From Diplodia intermedia (taxonomy: Eukaryota; Ascomycota; Dothideomycetes; Botryosphaeriales; Botryosphaeriaceae), in the NCBI GenBank assembly GCA_021495925.1, contig JAKEKT010000082.1:62001-126000 (forward strand): a stretch of 64,000 bases of DNA. The letters run 5' to 3'. The notes below the pieces were generated by a model. That model was not told the DNA's origin. It ran no database searches and saw only the letters and a program-made list of their open reading frames with translations. Below are positions 1-12,355 of the stretch, piece by piece (position 1 is the stretch's first letter; the number at the start of each line of letters is the position of its first letter). The translations under genes were made by a program, and so were the position numbers.

Positions 1-833
1 ATCCAACCGCCCCACCGCCCCCGCCACAACCTCCGTCCCACCCACCCCCATCCACACGCGTAACAACACCATCCTCCAACCCCGCCAACCACCCGACCGC
101 CTCCCCCCAAGCGCAAAATCATCCGCCACAACCCCCCTCGCAACAACTTCATACGCCCCGCGCGCCTCGCCCGTGCCGGCGTCCACGCGAACGCGGCAGT
201 ACAGCCGCCGCGGGGTGTTGACGCAGTACGCCGTGCTGTCGGCTCGTGGTAGCGCAGGCCATTGACGCCGAGGACGAGCCCGAGATCCGTGGTCGGGGAC
301 ATGGTGGCGTTGTGCCGCAGGACCGCGGCGGCGTGGATGCCGGTGCGGACGTCGAGGCGCCATATCAGGCCGAGGGTGGGGTCCGAGATGAGGAGGGTGC
401 GGGCGGCGGGGAGGGTGGCGGGGCCGTTGAGTGTGCCGGCGGGGGGGATGGTGGCGAGCGGTGTGATGGTGGGACTGGGGGAGGCGTTGGGGGTGAAGGC
501 GACGGCGTAGATGGTGGAGAAGGCGAGGACGGTGAAGACGGCGGGGGTGGGTTCGGCGATGGCGGTGAGTTGGGTGTGGTTGGCGAAGGTGTGGATGAGG
601 GTGGTGGAGGGGTTGGAGTGCGGGGTGAGGGGATCGAGTTGGTGGAGGGAGGCGGTGGGCCGGGTGGAGGTGACGAGGAGGTTGCCGTTGCCGCGCACGG
701 CGATGTTTTCGACCCATGTGCCGAGGGGGAATTGGTGGATGAGGCGGAGGCTGTCGGCTTGGAGGGTTGGGGCGGCGTTGGCGGCGCATGCTGCCAGGAA
801 GATGGCGGAGAGGATGCGGGTGAGGAGAGCCAT
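1..833 (-). CDS. Secreted SMP-30/gluconolactonase-like beta-propeller protein, partial, with two apparent frameshifts
   Basis: The gene reads leftwards from an ATG at 833-831 and runs off the window, so the C-terminus is missing. The start codes a signal peptide (MALLTRILSAIFLAACAANA), followed by the repeat pattern of fungal six-bladed propeller proteins of the SMP-30/TolB-like type. These are often found beside biosynthetic clusters and their substrates are mostly unknown. The family-like reading changes frame near 238-246 (a C appears missing in GAGCCGAC) and again at the C-run 103-108. After each shift the family-like sequence resumes (for example ..YCVNTPRRLYCRVRVD.. after the first). 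Both shifts could be single-base losses in homopolymers, so this is either a sequence error or a young pseudogene. Family assignment is moderately sure; function is not known. Confidence 0.55.
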   Translation of the reverse strand, partial: MALLTRILSAIFLAACAANAAPTLQADSLRLIHQFPLGTWVENIAVRGNGNLLVTSTRPTASLHQLDPLTPHSNPSTTLIHTFANHTQLTAIAEPTPAVFTVLAFSTIYAVAFTPNASPSPTITPLATIPPAGTLNGPATLPAARTLLISDPTLGLIWRLDVRTGIHAAAVLRHNATMSPTTDLGLVLGVNGLRYHEPTARRTASTPRGGCTAAFAWTPARARRAGRMKLLRGGLWRMILRLGGGGRVVGGVGGWCCYACGWGWVGRRLWRGRWGGW

Positions 834-2608
834 GTTGCAGTGTAGACTTGAATGAAGGAATCTGCTTGACATGTCACTTCGCTCGGGGGCTTGAAAGGTT
901 TTATATGCTTCACAAGCCCGTGGCACCGCCTCTTCGGGTAGCTATGAAGTCATAATAGGGTTCTACTTGACGGTACTGAGTCGTACAGCACATTTTCCTG
1001 CGGGCAATCTAACGGCGGTTCTCGAGGTACATGTCGTAGCGGTCAAAATCTGCCAGTGCATGCGGACTTAGAACGGACATATGCGTTATTAAATCCTCCT
1101 TACCGTAGCTGCTACGTGCATCCTTGCCTTCGGCAGGGGAACACTTGGCTTTATTGGCCGTACTTCCTCTCCAGGAGAGCTCTTGTGGGTGGAATGATAC
1201 TCCGAATTCAAAGCCCACTCACTCTCGCCAACGCCGGCTAAAATCCATGCACCTACATGCTACCTCTTCTCACACGACACTTCTCGTGATGCATTGGCAG
1301 CTCGGGAAGAGAGAAATTCTTGAGGAGAGACCAGCACGTGCTGGGGGAAGAATGTGAGGGAGAGTTGGAGGAGGAGGGGGAGAAGAGTCATGGCGGATGA
1401 TAGACGTACTGGCGTGTGGAGAGCGCTTGATTGTCTTTTATTCTCCCATGCTCTTCATTCTTTCTCCACAGCTCTCATGAAGAAGCTGGCTTATTGGTGT
1501 CTCGGTCACGGTATCGCCGTGTATCGCCGCGCCCTGGCTATCGTGGTGGAGTTAATGGAGCGGGGAGAGCGATTGTACGCGTACACCTGCGGGGAAAGCA
1601 TTGTCAAGATCTCCGTACCTGTCCGATTCGTGCCCGAGTCAATATTTCTGGCATGATCAACTACGTCGCCAGCAGCCCAGGTGAAAAATAGAACCTTGTC
1701 GCAATGCTTGTTGGGATGACATTCGGCCGAGGCAAATCTTCGGGACAAGAGAGGGTGAAGTTTTATCCTTCGGGTAACACCCCACTATCTGATACTCTAG
1801 GAATAGACGCATTCAGTAATGCGAGGAGAAATTATAGCTGTGTGGGGAGATGAGAAGTTTGAGCCCAGATACGTTCAGTAAGAGTATAGCTACTTTAGCT
1901 TGCCCAGAACAGAGACCACCATGGCGCTTGCCGGAGGATGTCGTGAAACCACTGTAGTTGGCACATGGGCAACGCGTTGCGGTAGGGTTTTCAAGGCCTG
2001 AGGATCTTTGTTAATAAAGATAAACTAAGAAAAGAAAACAGGCTCCGGAAATGAACCATTAAACCAGACGTGCGAGAAAAGCACGAACTCTCTGCTGAAC
2101 AGCCATCTCGTCTTCGCATCCGTAACCGTATCCCCCTTGGACTTCATGCTAACGTCAAGTCCTGGACACTCGCTGAAAGCCTTCAATCATTAGCAACACC
2201 ACAGACTCAAACGCGAGTAACACAGATATGAAATATTTTCTCCCGAGTACAAGAACCTGATGTTCCTTCCAACATAAAACAGGCCTTAAGGCTTAGACGG
2301 GCCGGTGACGGCGTAGGCCTCGGCATCAACATTGTGTATCGAAACTTTCCTACGAAACTCTTAAAACGACACGAACCTACCCATTCTCAAAACGCCAACG
2401 CCCCCGGACAGACGACAGATCCCGCTGTTCCAATGAAAACCGCTATTCCCATTTTCTCCATCTGCGAAGAGGCGGTGTAAACATAATGTCAGGTCACCAA
2501 TCAAGTTCGTTCGCCCAGAGCCCCTCAACCCCTTCCCCACAAACCCTCGCATTCTCAAACACGGCGGCGGTGCACCGACAACCACCCCACCCTTTCCCCC
2601 CTCTCCCA
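834..2608. other. Intergenic, no supported gene
   Basis: About 1.8 kb between the propeller gene start and the 3' end of the Zn2Cys6 gene. Short open frames exist on both strands but none shows a family motif, signal peptide or convincing splice structure. I see nothing further in it. Confidence 0.5.
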
Positions 2609-4666
2609 TCACCCCTCCCCCCTAACAACCCCACTCCTCGCCTCGGCCTCGATGCGCTCCTTGAGAATATCCGCCAGCACATTCGCCTGCCGCAGCCCCA
2701 TGGCCTCGCCGATGTGCGCGCACGTCGCGGCCGCCCACGCCTGCGTCGCGCGCGTCGTGACGTCCATGTTGCCGACGAGGAACAGCGTCCACAGCAGCAC
2801 CGCGGAGCCGTAGCTGCGCACGACGGGGAGGTGCGTCGACGCCAGCTGCCAGTCGTCCGCGAGGGGCGGGTCGTCGTAGAAGGGCGTTGTTTCGGCGTCC
2901 GCGTTGTCGGTCGAGGGCGTGTTGTTGGGCTTGCTGGACGACGGGGACGAGGAGGGCGACGGCTCCGGGGCGAAGTCGGACCAGGGGAAGGCGAGGAGGC
3001 CGAGGCGGGTGATGAGGGTTTTGGGGGTGTAGGGGGTTGAGGAGGACGAGGAGGACGAGGAGGACGAGGAGGACGAGGAGGACGAGGAGGATGGGCTGCT
3101 GGAGGAGGAGGAGGATGAGGGAGGGGATGACGATGAAGAGGAGGATGGGGACGCGGATGAGCGGGAGCTTGTGTTGTCCGTGGCGGGCGAGGACGGCTTG
3201 GTGTTGGCATACCGCTCGCGCTGGCGGATGGCCGACAGGTAGCCGATGTGCTGGGGCACGCTGGCCTGCACCTCGGCCTGCAGCTTGTACAGCGTGTTGG
3301 TGCACTCGGCGAAGTCCTGCATGTCCTGCGGCTGGTCGAAGACGGGCGGGGTGCGGGCGAAGCCGGCGAGCAGCGCCTGGCGCATCATGCTCAGCAGCAG
3401 CAGGCGGCAGGTGCGCATGCTGTTCCACACTTGGGCCTGCCAGTAGTTCGAGTAGACGTGGTAGCGCCCGGTGACGACGATCTCTGGGTCGTCGGTGGTG
3501 TGCACGACGCGGTAGCGCCACGATGCCGGGAGCGAGGTTTCGAGGGCGGCCATCTCGCCGTCAAGTTCCTGCGAGCGCTTGACGACGGCGCGGTAGTCCC
3601 ACACGCAGCCCTGGCGCCAGGCGCAGCGGAAGTCGGCAAGGGCCACCATGATCTCGCGCAGGCGGTACATTGGGTTGGCCGGGTCGACGTAGCCGTCGGC
3701 GGAGGCGTCCAGCATGAGCTCCTTGATGGGCTCCGGGAAGGGCACGTCGCGCTGCAAACAGCTGATGAGCAGGCTCGAGGTAATCTGCATCAGCATGCGG
3801 CGGCCCACAGCCGTCTTGAGCTGGCCACGGCCGCGCATGCTGATCAAGGCGGCCGCGCCGTGGACGTGGTTCTCCCACGCGGCGAGCGACTGGCGCGTGC
3901 GGCCGCTGATGCTCTCGAACAGGCCCAGGATGATGACGGCCAGCAGCGAGCTGTCCTTGGTGGCCACGGCGGGGTTGCGCAGGGCCTCGTTCGTCACGCG
4001 GATGGCGTCGAGGTAGCGGCGCCAGGCCAGCTTCTCGAACTCGGGGTTGCGGCTGTGGCGGTACAAGCCATACAGGCCGACGGCCTTCATGCTGGTGTAC
4101 AGGTGCGGGTCGATGGACGTCTGCCACAGGTCGGCGCGCATGCCGGGCTGGGCCACGGGGCCACCGCTGCCGGCGCCAGCGCCAGCGAAGACGACGTAAT
4201 TGCAGAAATTGGAGAAGAAAAAGCTTGCAGCTCGGTCGTCTGTCGACGGCACCAAGGCGTACAGACTGGTGCTGCTGGGCTGGTCGAAGATGTGCCTCGG
4301 GTCGGTTAATCTGGCTGGTCCTGGGTTGCCCCGGATGGCCAGGGTGCTGCTGTTGCTGCTCTCTTGGTCGGGCGCATCTCCGTCGGACGACGATTGTGAT
4401 GATTGCTTCTTCCTGGGCTGGGCGCTGCGCTGGACGCGGCGCTCGACCTTGGCGCTCTCGTTGCGGAACAGCACCTGCTGCAGGTCACGGTATCCCGGGC
4501 ACTTGCGCTTGGCCTTGGAGCATTGCGAGCAGCCGTCGGGGAGCGGCAGCTGGTCGCACTAGGCGGGCGTCAGTATGCGCGACTAGCAGCAGCAGGGCAG
4601 ACGCACGCGGATCTTCCTTTTCCGGCAGGTTTCGCACCCACGGCTTGGCGGGCCACAGTAGACCAT
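2609..4666 (-). CDS. Zn2Cys6 fungal-type transcription factor
   Basis: Exons 4666-4607 and 4558-2609; the 48-nt intron (4606-4559) has donor GTGCGT, branch site TACTGAC and ends CTAG. The product is about 669 residues. The DNA-binding cluster spans the intron: MVYCGPPSRGCETCRKRKIR in exon 1, then CDQLPLPDGCSQC..RKCPGYRD in exon 2, giving the six zinc-binding cysteines at the very N-terminus. This start is typical of a large ascomycete regulator family with a long helical middle region. The C-terminal half carries a run of serines coded around 3040-3115, a low-complexity insert. Target genes are unknown. It is read away from the HET remnant, with about 550 bp between them. Gene model is sure; role is not. 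Confidence 0.88.
3030..3140 (-). repeat. Poly-serine coding trinucleotide tract
   Basis: A GAG/GAC-rich tract on the plus strand reads on the minus strand as an almost uninterrupted serine run inside the Zn2Cys6 regulator. It is in frame, so it lengthens the linker and does not break the gene. Such tracts vary in length by slippage. Confidence 0.8.
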
Positions 4667-5214
4667 CGGGGTGTTCGCCGCGCGCCCCGAGTTGGTGGTG
4701 GAGCAGGCGGTTGGGCCGCGGTTTATCAGGGAAGCACGGCGGGCTGCTGCCTGAGCGACCCGTGGCGGTGCAGCGCAGCAGAGAGCAGACGCGCCGCGAG
4801 CGAGGCGGAGGGCAGGCCGCTACTGCAGCGAAAGGGCCAGTGCGTGGTGGAGGTGCGATGGTGTGCAGCGGCGCAAGGACAGGGAGTCGCAGAGGTGGCC
4901 GCAAAGGGAATGCAGTGCGGAGGAGGCTTGACGGCGGGCGGCGGGACGGGAGGGCTGCGCTGCCTGCGGCCCGTCACGTGGCTGAGGCTGTGCGCCCCCC
5001 ACGCCTGTCAGCCTTTGTTTTGAACATGATGATGCTGCATGGCTTCGAGGATCCAGGGTAAGGCTGAATTGCGTTGCGCGTTCCCGTGAGTCCGAGCGTG
5101 CACCATGTCCCAGTCGGGTGCCCTGTGCGAGCCAATCAGATGCACATGGCTGAATCTTGACACTCACCTCCACTTGTCTTGTGTTTTATCTACTCTTGGC
5201 TGCATACAATCGAT
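4667..5214. other. Intergenic region upstream of the Zn2Cys6 gene
   Basis: GC-rich 5' flank of the regulator, which reads leftwards. It may also hold lost upstream exons of the HET remnant, but I find no HET-like coding sequence in it. No other gene is supported. Confidence 0.45.
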
Positions 5215-5216
5215 AA

Positions 5217-6662
5217 AGGCTTAAGCGAGCGTTGTACTACCCTTCATTGGCTGATTGCCTTCGAAACCACTGCTGCGACGCAACATTTGGCACCAATCCT
5301 GCATTCAAGCCCACGCGTTTGCTAGACCTTTGCGGAAGCATTCGTCTCGCCGACTCAAACGACACTGATGGGGAACTCCCTTATATGACCCTTAGTCATT
5401 GTTGGGGCAGCTATCAGCCATTGAGGCTTCTGACGACTAACCACAAGCATTTCAGAGCCGGCCTCCCTTGGGACCGTCTCCCAAAGACTTTCAAGGATGC
5501 AATCACCTTGACCAAGCTGCTGGGCGTTCGCTATCTCTGGATCGACAGTGTTTGCATTCTTCAGGACAGTGACGAGGATTGGTTTAAAGAGGCTGCATCA
5601 ATGGGTACTGTGTATGCGAATTCTCTGTGCAACATTGCAGCAACTGGCGCTGAAGACGGCCGCCGAGGTTTCATCTGCCCACGCCCAGCTCCTGCAGACG
5701 AGAGAGCTCGTCGAATTGACCTGGAACCTCGACTCGCCCCATCCTCCCACAATCCTTGCAACTTTCCCTTGCAATGCCACGTCTTGGAACCAGATTTTAC
5801 CCGACGCAATTTTTCAAAAGCCCCGTTGAGTAAAAGAGCTTGGTTCATGCAGGAGCTTCTGCTAAGCCCAAGAGTGATTCATTTCGCCCAGGCCCAAGTC
5901 TATTGGCAATGTGGCTCCAGGCTCTCCTCGGAAGCAGCGCCAGACAAAGTCAACGTTACTGGCATTGCTGATGACTTGGCAAACCTCAAAGACAAACAAA
6001 CCGTGTCGGCGCGGAACACGATGCATCGCTGCGACTGGAACAAAATTGTCGAAATGTACAGTGGCATGGAACTTACCTATGGCAGTGACCGACTCGTTGC
6101 TCTGTCAGGCTTTGCTTCGCAGGCGACGAAACAGCTGCAAAATGATTATTTTGCCGGCATCTGGAAATCGTATGCCCTGATTGACCTCAGCTGGCATGTC
6201 AAAACACTGGCACCACTACCACAGCCATCTGAATACCGGGCTCCGTCATGGTCCTGGGCAGCTGTTGATGAGGGAGTCAGTTACAGTTCTCGAGCCAAGT
6301 CGGGTCCGGAATCCATCAACCAAGACATCGGGTTGTTGGACACTCACGTCGACCTCCTCGATGAGAAGAACCCTACTGGAAAAGTGAAAGGCAGTTATTT
6401 GAAGTTCAAAACGTCGCTGATGCAAGGGAAGATAAGGCTTCTTCGAGTAAAAGGTTCTTCTTACCTAGACCACCTGACTTTGGAACCGGGCAAAAGCTAT
6501 CCGGGAAAAATTTGGCTTAATTACGAATAGAGCCAGATAGAGACTTAGAAGGTCTATTGCTTTTCTTTACAGCGTTCCGTACCTATGAACGACATCATAC
6601 TTCTAAGGCCCTCTCCGAACTCTAATTTTCACGATGGAGAGGTATACGAGAGGATTAGTATC
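5217..6662 (+). pseudogene. HET-domain (heterokaryon incompatibility) gene, 5' part, truncated and interrupted
   Basis: The open frame runs from just after an in-frame TAA (5214-5216) and has no ATG where the HET domain begins. It codes the conserved core: PTRLLDL, then LPYMTLSHCWG, then the FKDAITLTKLLGVRYLWIDSVCILQD segment (5490-5575), then ANSLCNIAATGAEDGRRGF. The family normally has one to a few hundred residues before this, so the N-terminus is gone. At the 3' side the frame meets TAG at 6528-6530 and again at 6546-6548, yet continues with family-like sequence (LLRPSPNS.., then YERI) right up to the Copia LTR. Both stops can arise from CAG or TGG by a single C-to-T or G-to-A change. HET proteins trigger cell death after fusion of unlike strains; this copy should be inactive. 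Confidence 0.85.
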
Positions 6663-6810
6663 TATTAGAATATAAGCGTTTGCAGTAGTAGATAGCTTAG
6701 TTAGCGAGGAGCAGGGTATATAAGCGACCCCTAGAGTAGCTCTCTATCGCTCCTTATGCCTCACCTTTAATAGGTATATGAATACATTCTTATTCATTTA
6801 AATTCTAATA
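6663..6810 (+). repeat. 5' LTR of the Copia element
   Basis: 148 bp, starting TATTAGAA and ending TTCTAATA. It carries a TATATAAG box near 6717-6724, a likely start signal for the element's transcript. It differs from the 3' LTR at about 18 positions by eye, all transitions and no gaps. Confidence 0.93.
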
Positions 6811-6828
6811 GTTATAAGTCCGGCCGCG
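6811..6828 (+). other. Putative primer-binding site, half initiator-tRNA type
   Basis: Directly after the 5' LTR stands GTTATAAGTCCGGCCGCG. Allowing for two transitions, its complement resembles the anticodon-loop region (..CTCATAAC) of fungal initiator tRNA-Met. Copia of Drosophila is known to prime from a cleaved half-tRNA at this place. The match is by eye. Confidence 0.5.
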
Positions 6829-8320
6829 TAGTAGATGCTTTCTACCGTCTAGCGTACTCTTCTAAGGCACTATTTATGCTATTATTGTCGTTCTAAAGAC
6901 ATCTAGGCGGCATACGGTCGCGAAGTAAAGTTACTACGTTTTAGGCCTTAATACCTCTCGCAACACTAATTTATTAACTATAGCGCTTAAAGCATCTACT
7001 TATAGGCCTATATATTTAGAGAAGCCGCTTCTAGCTAGCGTAACACTATCTATACGCTGTAGTAGCGCCGTGCTATTCACTAGCACGCCCTAGTTTACCT
7101 ACGACCTACCGATTCTTCAATCCGACGAGACGGTTCGCCGCAACACTAACCCTAGTAGGGCTAATCACCGCCTAGCACCACTTATTATATCGTCTAGTAG
7201 TACGTCGTCTAAGCCCGTTATAATGCTTAAGGCGAGAGAAGACTAGAATAGCTAGTAGTATATTATTCGCTTACGAGCGAAGAAGGCGGCGATCTTCTAG
7301 TATATTAACCCGTTTAAAGAGAGTCGCCCTAAATAACCCTAGATGCCTAAATAGCCTCGCCTATAAGAAGGTAAGAACGAGAAGAACCTAGAATAACGTT
7401 ACGAGAAGTATAAGTACGCTAGAAAGAAGTATAAACGGCTAGAAAAGAAAATAAACGATCTCTCGTCGCTTATTAAGGATTTAGTATCGAGGCACCTATT
7501 ACCTCTATTAGAACGCCTTAGTAATCCTTACCCGTATACGCTTCTACGCGCGCTTTAAACGCGTATAAAACCTAACGACATAACGTAGTAGAAGGTTCTT
7601 CTAAATAACCTTAAGAACCTTCTTAAGTCTTCTTATAACCGCGATATCTTTAAATAGATAGAAAGCTAGGAGTTCTTTATTATAAAGGCTAAAGCGATTA
7701 ACCTACCCGATATTTAAGAAGTAAGAGGTGTTTAAATGTTTCTACGACCTCTTAGAGATTACGACCTAGCGTATAGTATTATAATCCTTAAGAAGGTTCG
7801 CCGCGGCGATAATAAGATAACGATTAACGACGCCGTAAGCGACTTTCGTAGTTACTACTTCGTTATTAACTCTATAGTCTTATAAGATACTCTAAGAAGT
7901 AAGAGGCGTAATATCTTCTCTACGTTACTCCGCGGTTAATACTAGAAGAAGTCACTCTCGTGTATCTACGATAGAAACTATAGAAACCTAGCGATCTATT
8001 AGTATCTAAACTCTAAGGCATCGAATAAGCCTTCTAACTAGACCCCTAATAAGAAGGTTTAGAAGCGCGTTAATAAGTAGTTAAGAAAGAACCTCTTACT
8101 AAAGAAGGCGCTTAAAGATACTATTAGTAAGCATAATAAGAAGCATAATAACAATAATAAGAATAAGAATAAGAAAAGAAACGATAAGTAGTATAACGAC
8201 GACGATCGTGCGTCTATTACTTTATTCGCCGCTACGATAGTAAACGCTACTAAAGAACTTCTAATTTTATTCGCCGCTAGATATAAGAGTTCTACTACCT
8301 TAAAACGCTTCTAGCTTGCC

Positions 8321-8650
8321 GACACTAGATCTACGCATTACGTGTGCAATCGCTTTATAAAGAAGCGATACACGAAGAAGAGAAACGTCGACCTAGATAA
8401 CTTTATAATCTACGATAATAATAGGCTTCTAATCGAGTCGTTTGGTAACGTTATTATTAATGTAAAAAGAGGTAAGAAGCTAAAGGTTATTACCCTTAGA
8501 AACGCCGCCTATATTTTAACATTTATAGCGAACCTTCTCTCTATTACTAAGATAGAAGAGAAGGACGTTTACATCGATACGAATAGGCGCTACTTATATA
8601 ATAAGAAGAATAATAGCCCTATATACGATCTTACTTATATAGAAGGTTAA
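8321..8650 (+). pseudogene. Copia protease domain remnant
   Basis: The longest stop-free stretch in the element. It starts with the aspartic protease signature in which the glycine codon GGA has become AGA (D-T-R-S), followed by a VCN motif and the hydrophobic core ..NVIINVKRGKKLKVITLRNAAY.. seen between protease and integrase in Copia polyproteins. The changed active site makes it non-functional. Confidence 0.75.
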
Positions 8651-11600
8651 TTCTTCGTTAAATATATAAAAGCATAATCGATAGTAATTACGGCTAGTAT
8701 TACTATTCGTAACCTATCTTCTTCGTAATGGCACGATATCTTCGCCTATATAAATAATAACGTTATTTAGGCCTTACTAAATATAGTTAAAGAAGTAGTA
8801 CTTATTGAGAATCTAATGCCCGCGTACTACGACGTTTACGCTCGTAGTAAGGCTTACTAGCTAATTACGCGATTCTCTAGGCACGAGGAGAAGTCGATCG
8901 AACTATTCTTTAGAGTATCGATAGACCTTATTTAGGTAAACTCTACATATAACTAGCACTAGTAGGTTACCTATCTAGAGTGCGTGGCTACTAACTACGT
9001 GTTTATAGAGACTTATCTAAATAAGCATAAGTATAATCGTATTATACTAAATATACTATTACTTATTCGTAACCGCTTAAACCGAAGAATCGTCTTTCTA
9101 CGATCTAACGGTAAGAGAACATTTAATAATCTATTTAGAAAGAACCTTCGATAACGAGATATTATCTAGAAGGTTATCTTACCGTATACGCCAGCCTAAA
9201 ACGGCTATATAGAGCGATTAGAGCATTTACTTATTATAAAAGCGCGCGCGCTTCGCGTTACGGCGAATCTATCTAACCCGCTCTAGCCTAAAGCATTTAA
9301 AGCGGCGGCGTATATCTTAAATAGAACCTCTATAAAGCGATATAATTAGGTTACCTCTTTTAAACTAGTTTATGCGAAGAAGTCTAACGTCGCTTATCTA
9401 CGTATTTACGGCTATAAGGCCTACGCGCTTAATAAGCTTATTTCTCGTAGTAATAAGCTATAAGAGCGTGCCCTTATTAGCTACCTTATAGGCTACGATT
9501 CTACTAATATCTACCGTATCTAGTACTTACTAGATTCGAAGGTTATTCGCACGAGAGACGTCACTTTTAACGAATTTATTAGATACTTCTAGAATGACTC
9601 TAATACCTTCTAGTATCTTATAGATACCGACGAGGAACTAGATAAGATTATACCGCGTGTTCGTTTAGACCCTAAGAACCTTATAAGTAGTAACGAGAAG
9701 TCTATTCGCCGGCCTTATATAAATAAGAACCTTAATACTAACTAGACCTCTACTTCTCGCACGCTTTACTAAGTATCTAAAGAAGGACCCTTCACGCCTT
9801 CTAATAAGAAAGTAGACGTAGAGTAGAATCTATCCACGCCGATATCTTCGATAAGAACTTTTAAACCCGACTACTAGAAGGACTTCGCTTTAGCACTATA
9901 GTTATTCGTCTAATAATAATACTAGTAGTAGTAGCAGAACCCCGTAGTCTTACTAGATTATCGGGGCCGCCTACTACCTGCCTAATATAACACTAAACCT
10001 ATGCTAGGAGCCGCGCGCGGTAATAGGGCTTCGCGCGTAGATGTTATAAACGCGGACGTTAATAAAGCGAACGTTATTAAAGGTAAGAGAACGAGAAGAC
10101 GTCGCTAAGCGTATATTATAATAGTAAATAATAGCGCTAAATATAACGTTAACTACTACTTCTCGTTTACGACGGCCATCGACCTAATTAGGCATGTTCT
10201 ATAGCAGCTCCGCGTAGCTGCGCCGTAGCTACTAAGGGGGTGTAAGAATACCTAGAAACGGAAGAATATAGTGCTAAGCATTAACGCTAGGCCTAATCCC
10301 GTTAAATCCGACGTGGCACATGCTAAAACTAAACCGAATCCGAAAGAAACGATAACCCCCTTAATACGAGTAGAAGGCTTCGCGGAGCTCCGCCGTAGTA
10401 GCCGTAGCCTCTAGTAGAACTTACTAATAGACGGCATAAGGTACTTACTAGTAGCCCTTACCGCTAACCACTATATAATAACACTAGATCTTCGGCTAGA
10501 AAGTCTTATAGAAGAAGAGCTTCACCTAAATTACTACTTAAAGTAGTAGTTACCGCGTATTTATCGCGATAACCTTCTACTAGAATCTCGCTAGTATAAC
10601 GACGTCTATAAGTATCCTCTCGCCCCGTTTCTTCACTAGGCGATTAAGCAAGAATTAAACGAGCTAGAAGGTAAGAGAGTATAAAACACCGTATCTACGG
10701 CTAAGGCACGAAGACTTAATAAGAAGGTTATACCTCTATAGTAGGTCTTTAAATATAAGTTTAACGAGCATAGATATTTAGTAAAGGTAAAGACGCGTAT
10801 CTACGTACGAGATAACCTTTAATCCTCGTATTACGATACCTTCGCGGCGACGCTAGCCTTTAGAATCTTTAGAATACTTATTGCGGTAATCTATGCGTTC
10901 GATCTTAAAATAAGATAATACGACGTTATTAATACCTTTTCTTATATACTACTATCTAATACTATCTTCGTTAAACCTTCTAAAGAAATAAGGTTATCTT
11001 TAGACCTTATTCTTAAGCTTAATCGGGCACTATACGGCCTAAAGAAGTCACCCGTCTTATAGTAAAAGTACTTCTACTAGACTCTAAAGAATCTTAGGCT
11101 AGAGGTAGTACTAGATGTTCTATATCTTTATACGAATAGTTATCTATTTATATTCTTCTTCGTAAATAACGTTATCCTCGCGTTTTACGCACGCGATAAG
11201 GCCTTCGTAAACGCATTCTAAGAAGATCTATTTAAGCGCTACGAGATACGAGTAATAGGTAAGGTCTAATAGTTTCTCGCTCTACGCGTTGTTCGTAATA
11301 GATAGTTTAAACTACTATGGCTCTCTTAAAAGTTATACATTAATAACCTCGTTACGCGGTATAATCTTACTCTTATAGGGCGTACTACTACCCTACTAGT
11401 AGAGCAGAAGTAGCTAAAGCCTAATCTAGATAAACACGCGACTTCTAAGTAGATATATATATACTAGAGTCGAATGGGTTTAGCCTAATTCGTAGCCGTT
11501 AGCACGCGCGCTAACGTCGCTTATGCCTATTCGGTGCTATCTATCTACCTCACTAACCCCTCTATGCGACATCTATAGCTAGTAGATCGCCTTCTTATCT

Positions 11601-12355
11601 ATCTTAGTAAGACTAGCAAGCTCTCGTTATACTATAAAGGGTACTAAGACGACGATTATAAAGTATTTACGATTAGTAGTAACGCCTTATACGCTAGCGA
11701 CGTTACTACTAGGCGTAGCTATTAGGGCTTAATAATAACCCTATTCGGTGCTTCTATAGATTAAAAAGCGTTTAAATAACCTATCGTTACTACCTCTTCT
11801 ACGAAAGTAGAGCTACTAGCCCTCTCTAAAACGATGAAGTAATACTACTAGTAGAAACGGTTCTTTAGAGGTATCTTCTTCGACCCTAGACACCGTATTA
11901 ACGTTTAATACGATAATAAGTAGACACTTCTTCTAATAGAATAGAACGCTATAAAACTTAATACTAAGCTTCGCTATATCGATATCTACTACTACTGGCT
12001 TCGCTAGAAAGCATAGGCCGGCAACGTTTACTTTAGATAGACGCCTACTATAGATATAGTGGCGGACGGATTAATAAAGGCATTATCTAAGTAGAAGCAT
12101 TAGGCGTTCGTTCGTTACTTAGAGCTCGTTTCTCTTAAGAAATAACGAGCGTATTAATATCTAGATTATATTATCTTTCGTATTTAGTTTCATGCTTTTA
12201 TTTCTATTATCGCGGATTGCGATTACGCAACGATTACGCACGCATTTATTTACTTATTTCTTTCTTAACACTAGCTTCTTAATCGGGTAACTAGCTATAT
12301 AGACCCGCTTACTAGTGCTTTATTAGTTAACTCCGCAACTTCTCTTTTATCTAAT

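Noticed and set aside
246..845. 199-codon Gly-rich plus-strand frame
   Set aside because: Antisense of the propeller gene; composition only reflects GC bias.
3248..4309. 353-codon open frame on the plus strand
   Set aside because: Antisense of the Zn2Cys6 regulator; GC-rich codon use leaves the reverse frame open.
7085..12200. Separate gag and pol genes
   Set aside because: The reading frames are broken by many stops, so I give one mobile element with its remnants instead of coding genes.
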